A stretch of DNA of 64,000 nucleotides from Gimesia maris (GTDB lineage Bacteria > Planctomycetota > Planctomycetia > Planctomycetales > Planctomycetaceae), in NCBI RefSeq assembly GCF_008298035.1, contig NZ_CP042910.1:1260001-1324000 (forward strand), written 5' to 3'. The translations under genes and the position numbers were made by a program. Below are positions 60,758 through 64,000 of the stretch, one piece after another; positions within the stretch are counted from its first letter, which is position 1; each line of letters begins with the position of its first letter. The notes beneath the pieces were generated by a model. It made no database searches and had not been told where the DNA came from. It saw only the letters and a list, made by a program, of their open reading frames with translations.

Positions 60758-61570
60758 CTAAAAATGAGCCGGAGTCGTCGGCCCAAAAAGTTCCGTGCCA
60801 GACGCCGTCAAAATATCTAGTTTATGTAGATTCTCTGGCGTTGTATCAAGTTTTGTTATTGTGAAATTGCTTCTCTTTCCCGCGTCTTTAGCTGAACCGC
60901 CTAGGTGATAAATTTGGTCATCGCATCGCATCCATCGATCGTGATTCGTCGGTTCGACCACTAAGCGGTACTTCGATGATCCACGCTCATTCGCGTATAG
61001 TCTAGAGATATCCAAAAAGGATTGGTATTCAGGGCTGTTGTTCCGTTCTTTCGTGATGAGGACAACCTCAACTGAATCTGGCAATCCATTCAAGTACCGA
61101 TGAAATAAGCCTGCAGCCATGTATGGATCGGCCCAAATTAGTTTCTGCTTGGTGGCTTCGCAGAACACCTTAAGCTTGCAATAGGCTTGAAATGGTGAGT
61201 GAGCTTCTAAGACTTCGGTTTCAATTTCCGTCGGTATGGATAGGATGAGTCGCGTTGCTTCAGTTCGAACAGCTTCCACGGATTCCTGGAGTTCGTCCGT
61301 TTGATCGCGTTTTCCATTTAGTTCATTTCCAAATCGTGTAAGGCAGTTGTGAATAGTATTCCACTCATAGTCATACAGGTGCCCTGGTTCAGAGCGAGTA
61401 AACTCCATCACGCTATTATAGTAGCTAGTAAGATCAGAAGCGAATTTTGCACATGCACGTGACCGGGTCTGGGGGGTTTGCCGATCTGGATAGTCGATCA
61501 AATCTTGAATGGGGCGTAGAAGTAGTCCAAGTTTGTAGATCAATTCAGCTTGTTGTTCCTTACGATTCAT
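60758..61570 (-). CDS. PLD-like protein with degenerate catalytic motif
   Basis: The 270-residue protein has a helical N-terminal half (about residues 1-125) followed by FCEATKQKLIWADPYMAAGLFHRYL, DSVEVVLITKERN and NHDRWMRCDDQIYHLGGSAKDAGKRSNFTI. The last segment resembles a phospholipase D (HKD) half-site, but the Lys is missing (HDR...D...GGS), so hydrolysis is doubtful. Such proteins occur in mobile and defence islands as sensors or regulators. It is upstream of the DUF4145 gene. Confidence 0.72.
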   Translation of the reverse strand: MNRKEQQAELIYKLGLLLRPIQDLIDYPDRQTPQTRSRACAKFASDLTSYYNSVMEFTRSEPGHLYDYEWNTIHNCLTRFGNELNGKRDQTDELQESVEAVRTEATRLILSIPTEIETEVLEAHSPFQAYCKLKVFCEATKQKLIWADPYMAAGLFHRYLNGLPDSVEVVLITKERNNSPEYQSFLDISRLYANERGSSKYRLVVEPTNHDRWMRCDDQIYHLGGSAKDAGKRSNFTITKLDTTPENLHKLDILTASGTELFGPTTPAHF

Positions 61571-61624
61571 AATGTCTCAGTTTGTGATCAAAGTAAACAT
61601 TGCACATGAAAGTCACAAATCACT

Positions 61625-61656
61625 AAGTTGTCCCTAGTGACGTTGATTTTAGATAC
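61625..61656 (+). repeat. Imperfect direct repeat flanking the DUF4145/PLD-like pair (right copy)
   Basis: aagttgtccctagtgacgttg then attttagatac, aligning to 59930-59962 over about 32 bases with several differences. Together they bracket the two genes. Confidence 0.45.
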
Positions 61657-61707
61657 ATTCCAACCAACAGACTTGGTTCATTTCTTTGTAGTCTGGCTGA
61701 TACTAGA

Positions 61708-62226
61708 TTATGCTTCATTATCAGTTTCATCGTCTGAAAGATTGGGTTTCGGGAGCGCCTTCCATCTCATTGGCTCCCCGTCATTGTGAACGGTAGTAGG
61801 GGTGTCACCAAGGATAACTTGAATTTGTGCCAGCGGAGTGCCATCAGGGATACCGTGGAGCCAGAACTCTTTTATAGTTGCTGCACGTTGAGCTGCTCTT
61901 GTTCGTTCTTGCTCAAGATCTATCACCTCGCGAGTAAATGTGATTTGCTGTCGCTGATTAAGGTGATGGCAGAGAAGAGAACCGAGAATGCCAAAACCTC
62001 CAATGACCATGCCAGTAATCGCAATACCTTGGTTGATGCCGAAGAATCCGCCTACTAACGACGCGGTAAGGATAGCGGCAGAGAATGCGGCGGAATATCC
62101 AGTGTAGTCATCATTGAATCGGTTGCGGGCTTCATCAACCACAGATGCAACACGTTTAGAGTGCTCCTCGAAATGCTCCACGTGTTTATGAAGGAAGGAT
62201 GATGTTTGCCAGTCAAGTTTTGCCAT
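61708..62226 (-). CDS. Two-TM membrane protein with coiled-coil and charged tail, unknown function
   Basis: In this 172-residue protein a helical N-terminus (FLHKHVEHFEEHSKRVASVVDEARNRF) precedes a hairpin of two membrane segments (AAFSAAILTASLVGGFFGI, GIAITGMVIGGFGILGSLL), then a coiled-coil (QRQQITFTREVIDLEQERTRAAQRAATI) and an acidic end. The two-helix hairpin between coiled coils recalls SLATT-like effectors of predicted defence systems, though no direct match is claimed. It is the first gene of the leftward run. Confidence 0.65.
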   Translation of the reverse strand: MAKLDWQTSSFLHKHVEHFEEHSKRVASVVDEARNRFNDDYTGYSAAFSAAILTASLVGGFFGINQGIAITGMVIGGFGILGSLLCHHLNQRQQITFTREVIDLEQERTRAAQRAATIKEFWLHGIPDGTPLAQIQVILGDTPTTVHNDGEPMRWKALPKPNLSDDETDNEA

Positions 62227-62518
62227 TATGTTATGTTCTGCCTCAATACTACTGATAAACAGATTAAATCCAGGTTGAATCTACCAGTATTTTGTATAGT
62301 GTCAACCAGAATTCACCAGAACCTGTATGCACAGAAAAAACATTCAACTCAGACCAGGCGGGCGTAAAAACCGCTGAATCAGCCATTTTTGGGGGCATCA
62401 TTCACAAAAACGGGTGGAGAGACTAGAATCGGTCGCACGTACTGAACTTTGCCGGGGCGGATGTGTCCTCTCCCTGTCGCGGTACGCCTGAAATTGAGAC
62501 CTTAAATTAGAAACCACT
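62227..62518. other. Divergent intergenic region
   Basis: AT-rich spacer between the accessory run and hisH that marks the right border of the accessory region. Promoters for both directions are expected; no repeat or RNA gene was recognised. Confidence 0.5.
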
Positions 62519-63124
62519 ATGATTACAATTGTCGATTATGGAATGGGAAATCTGCGGAGCGTCCAGAAGGCCTTTGAGAAGGTCGGGGCGGAAGCAGAGA
62601 TCTGTGCCGATCCGGATAAAATTGCCAAAGCCTCCAAACTGATTCTGCCCGGCGTTGGTGCCTTTCGCGATGCGATTCAGGCACTCAAAGATCAGTCGCT
62701 GGTCGAACCGATTCTGGAACATGCGCAGTCCGGCAAACCCTTTCTGGGTATCTGCCTGGGGTTGCAGCTGCTGTTTGATGTCAGCTACGAGGACGGCGAA
62801 TACGAGGGGCTGGGCCTCATCCCCGGTAAGGTGGTTCGCTTCGAAGATCAACCCGGTCTGAAGATCCCCCACATGGGCTGGAACCAGATCGAACGGACCG
62901 CCGAACACCCGATCCTGGCAGGCATTCCTGCTCACGAACATTTCTATTTTGTACACAGCTACTACGTGGCCCCCGATAACGCAGCAGACGTCGCCGCCTA
63001 TACCGATTACGGTTGCCGCTTCGCTTCGATGGTTGCTCGCGATAACATTGTCGCCTCTCAGTTTCACCCTGAAAAAAGTCAGAACGCGGGACTCAAACTC
63101 CTGCAGAATTTTGCTTCCTTTTAA
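62519..63124 (+). CDS. hisH: Imidazole glycerol phosphate synthase, glutamine amidotransferase subunit
   Basis: HisH, 201 residues, is a class I glutaminase that supplies ammonia to HisF. The family patterns [25 protein letters not shown], the nucleophile [12 protein letters not shown], the HSYYV segment, and the catalytic His-Glu in FHPEKSQ are all intact. hisA follows after 36 bases; hisF is not in view. Confidence 0.97.
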   Translation: MITIVDYGMGNLRSVQKAFEKVGAEAEICADPDKIAKASKLILPGVGAFRDAIQALKDQSLVEPILEHAQSGKPFLGICLGLQLLFDVSYEDGEYEGLGLIPGKVVRFEDQPGLKIPHMGWNQIERTAEHPILAGIPAHEHFYFVHSYYVAPDNAADVAAYTDYGCRFASMVARDNIVASQFHPEKSQNAGLKLLQNFASF

Positions 63125-63160
63125 AACCACCACATCAGCGAAAAGAAAGTCAGCTCAGTT

Positions 63161-63901
63161 ATGGAAATACTGCCCGCCATCGATATCCGGGGAGGCAAAT
63201 GCGTGCGTCTGCGACAAGGCGATTACGGACAGGAAACCGTGTTCGGCGATGATCCGACCGAAATGGCCCGTCGCTGGGCCGACGGCGGTGCGCAGCGTCT
63301 GCATCTGGTCGACCTCGACGGTGCCAAAGCCGGGCAGCCTGTGAATCATGAAGTCGTTCGCAAGATTGTGGAAGCGGTTTCGGTTCCCTGTCAGATGGGG
63401 GGGGGTATTCGCGATGAAGCATCCATACAACTCATGCTGGATGAGGTCGGCATCGACCGCGTGATCGTCGGAACCCAGGCACTCAAAGACCCGCAGTGGT
63501 TCAAACAGATGGTGCAACGTTATCCCAATCGTCTGGCACTGGGGCTGGATGCCCGCGATTCCAAAGTCGCGACAGAAGGCTGGCTCGATGTTTCGGAAAC
63601 CTCCGCCATCGATCTGGCGAAAGAATATGTCGGCGTTGAACTGGCGGCGGTAATCTACACCAACATCGCTAATGACGGCATGATGCAGGGCGTGGATGAA
63701 GGGACCATCCAGGATATGATCGCGCTGGCCGAACTGGGGCTGCCTGTGATCGCATCTGGCGGCGTGACAACGCTGAAAGATGTTTCGCGACTGGCAGAAG
63801 TCAGCCGCACTCAACCTAAGCTGGTGGGAGCGATTATCGGTCGCGCTTTATACGAGGGAACCATCGAAGTTCCCGCCGCCATTGAAGCCGCCGGTTCTTA
63901 A
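63161..63901 (+). CDS. hisA: Phosphoribosylformimino-5-aminoimidazole carboxamide ribotide isomerase
   Basis: HisA, 246 residues, a TIM barrel that opens the ribose ring in the fourth step of histidine synthesis. It begins [20 protein letters not shown] with the catalytic Asp in AIDIRGG, and carries [24 protein letters not shown], the second Asp in [14 protein letters not shown], and [11 protein letters not shown] as phosphate-binding loops. Co-transcribed with hisH. Confidence 0.97.
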   Translation: MEILPAIDIRGGKCVRLRQGDYGQETVFGDDPTEMARRWADGGAQRLHLVDLDGAKAGQPVNHEVVRKIVEAVSVPCQMGGGIRDEASIQLMLDEVGIDRVIVGTQALKDPQWFKQMVQRYPNRLALGLDARDSKVATEGWLDVSETSAIDLAKEYVGVELAAVIYTNIANDGMMQGVDEGTIQDMIALAELGLPVIASGGVTTLKDVSRLAEVSRTQPKLVGAIIGRALYEGTIEVPAAIEAAGS

Positions 63902-63934
63902 CATTTCCAGCAGGGCAGGATCGGAACACAGTGT

Positions 63935-64000
63935 ATGACCGAAGACGTCGATCAGGCTAAGCTGTTACGTGCGCGGTTGCTGGTGCTGCTGGCATCGGTG
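63935..64000 (+). CDS. Partial CDS at right edge, unknown
   Basis: An ATG at 63935 opens 22 codons to the window edge (MTEDVDQAKLLRARLLVLLA...), 33 bases after the hisA stop. The spacing suggests the same operon, but too little is present to name the product. Confidence 0.5.
   Translation, partial: MTEDVDQAKLLRARLLVLLASV

Noticed and set aside
59857-62518. Integron cassette array with attC sites in the ORFan run
   Set aside because: The spacers hold an imperfect repeat, but no matching pair of RYYYAAC and GTTRRRY core sites was found and no integrase is present.

Overview
The window reads as chromosomal DNA of a planctomycete, most likely a Gimesia- or Planctomyces-type marine member of the Planctomycetota (inference). 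The main signs are the family repertoire: two DUF1501 proteins, a DUF1549/DUF1553 protein with cytochrome-like motifs, a PPC-domain protein, a WD40 protein with a cytochrome c domain, a DUF1559 pseudopilin-like protein, CRTAC1/FG-GAP and DUF1080-like secreted proteins. Housekeeping genes lie scattered singly or in short runs.

Layout. 1-8.4 kb: a leftward four-gene set of exported proteins (DUF1501, PPC, DUF1549/1553, cytochrome c-WD40), the last running off the left edge. 8.9-13.7 kb: a leftward pair, a membrane-anchored pentaheme cytochrome/TPR protein and an FG-GAP/ASPIC protein. 13.8-19.3 kb: a small secreted Cys protein, then rightward genes for an LpxL-like acyltransferase, a Rieske ferredoxin, a HAD phosphatase, two small coupled conserved proteins and a glycerate 2-kinase. 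19.3-24.2 kb: leftward HD-GYP, ruvA, ruvC, cysS and ispF. 24.6-31.8 kb: a lipoprotein, class II aldolase, a very large exported protein of unknown role, a small coiled-coil protein and a BASS-type transporter. 31.9-37.0 kb: ubiD, menG/ubiE and ubiX (quinone biosynthesis), then mutL. 37.0-42.4 kb: a second DUF1501 gene, a DUF1080-like protein and a cytochrome-prenyltransferase-like protein, separated by arrays of two intergenic repeat families. 42.5-49.9 kb: DinB, a TetR/cupin pair with a near-perfect palindromic operator, a fused aroD-aroE, aroK, a prepilin peptidase, a DUF1801 protein and a BaiN/HI0933 flavoprotein.

49.9-62.4 kb is an accessory region of visibly lower GC. It holds REP-like palindromes, an intact REP-associated tyrosine transposase (RAYT), fragments of other RAYT genes, a DUF2513 gene and its decayed relative, and two nearly identical IS4-family elements. 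Each IS is inserted in the same orientation at the same 10-bp site of a REP, with a 10-bp target duplication. The region also carries a DUF1559/lipoprotein pair with a clean terminator, a Gfo/Idh/MocA oxidoreductase and a leftward run of ORFan-like genes (DUF4145 zinc-ribbon protein, degenerate PLD-like protein, small membrane proteins) that looks like a defence-type cassette. Core genes resume at 62.5 kb with hisH and hisA and a partial gene at the right edge.

The most interesting structure is the nested REP-DUF2513-REP-RAYT-REP module at 54.5-58.9 kb, with a decayed copy at 49.9-50.4 kb. All functional calls come from reading motifs and families by eye; no database search was run.
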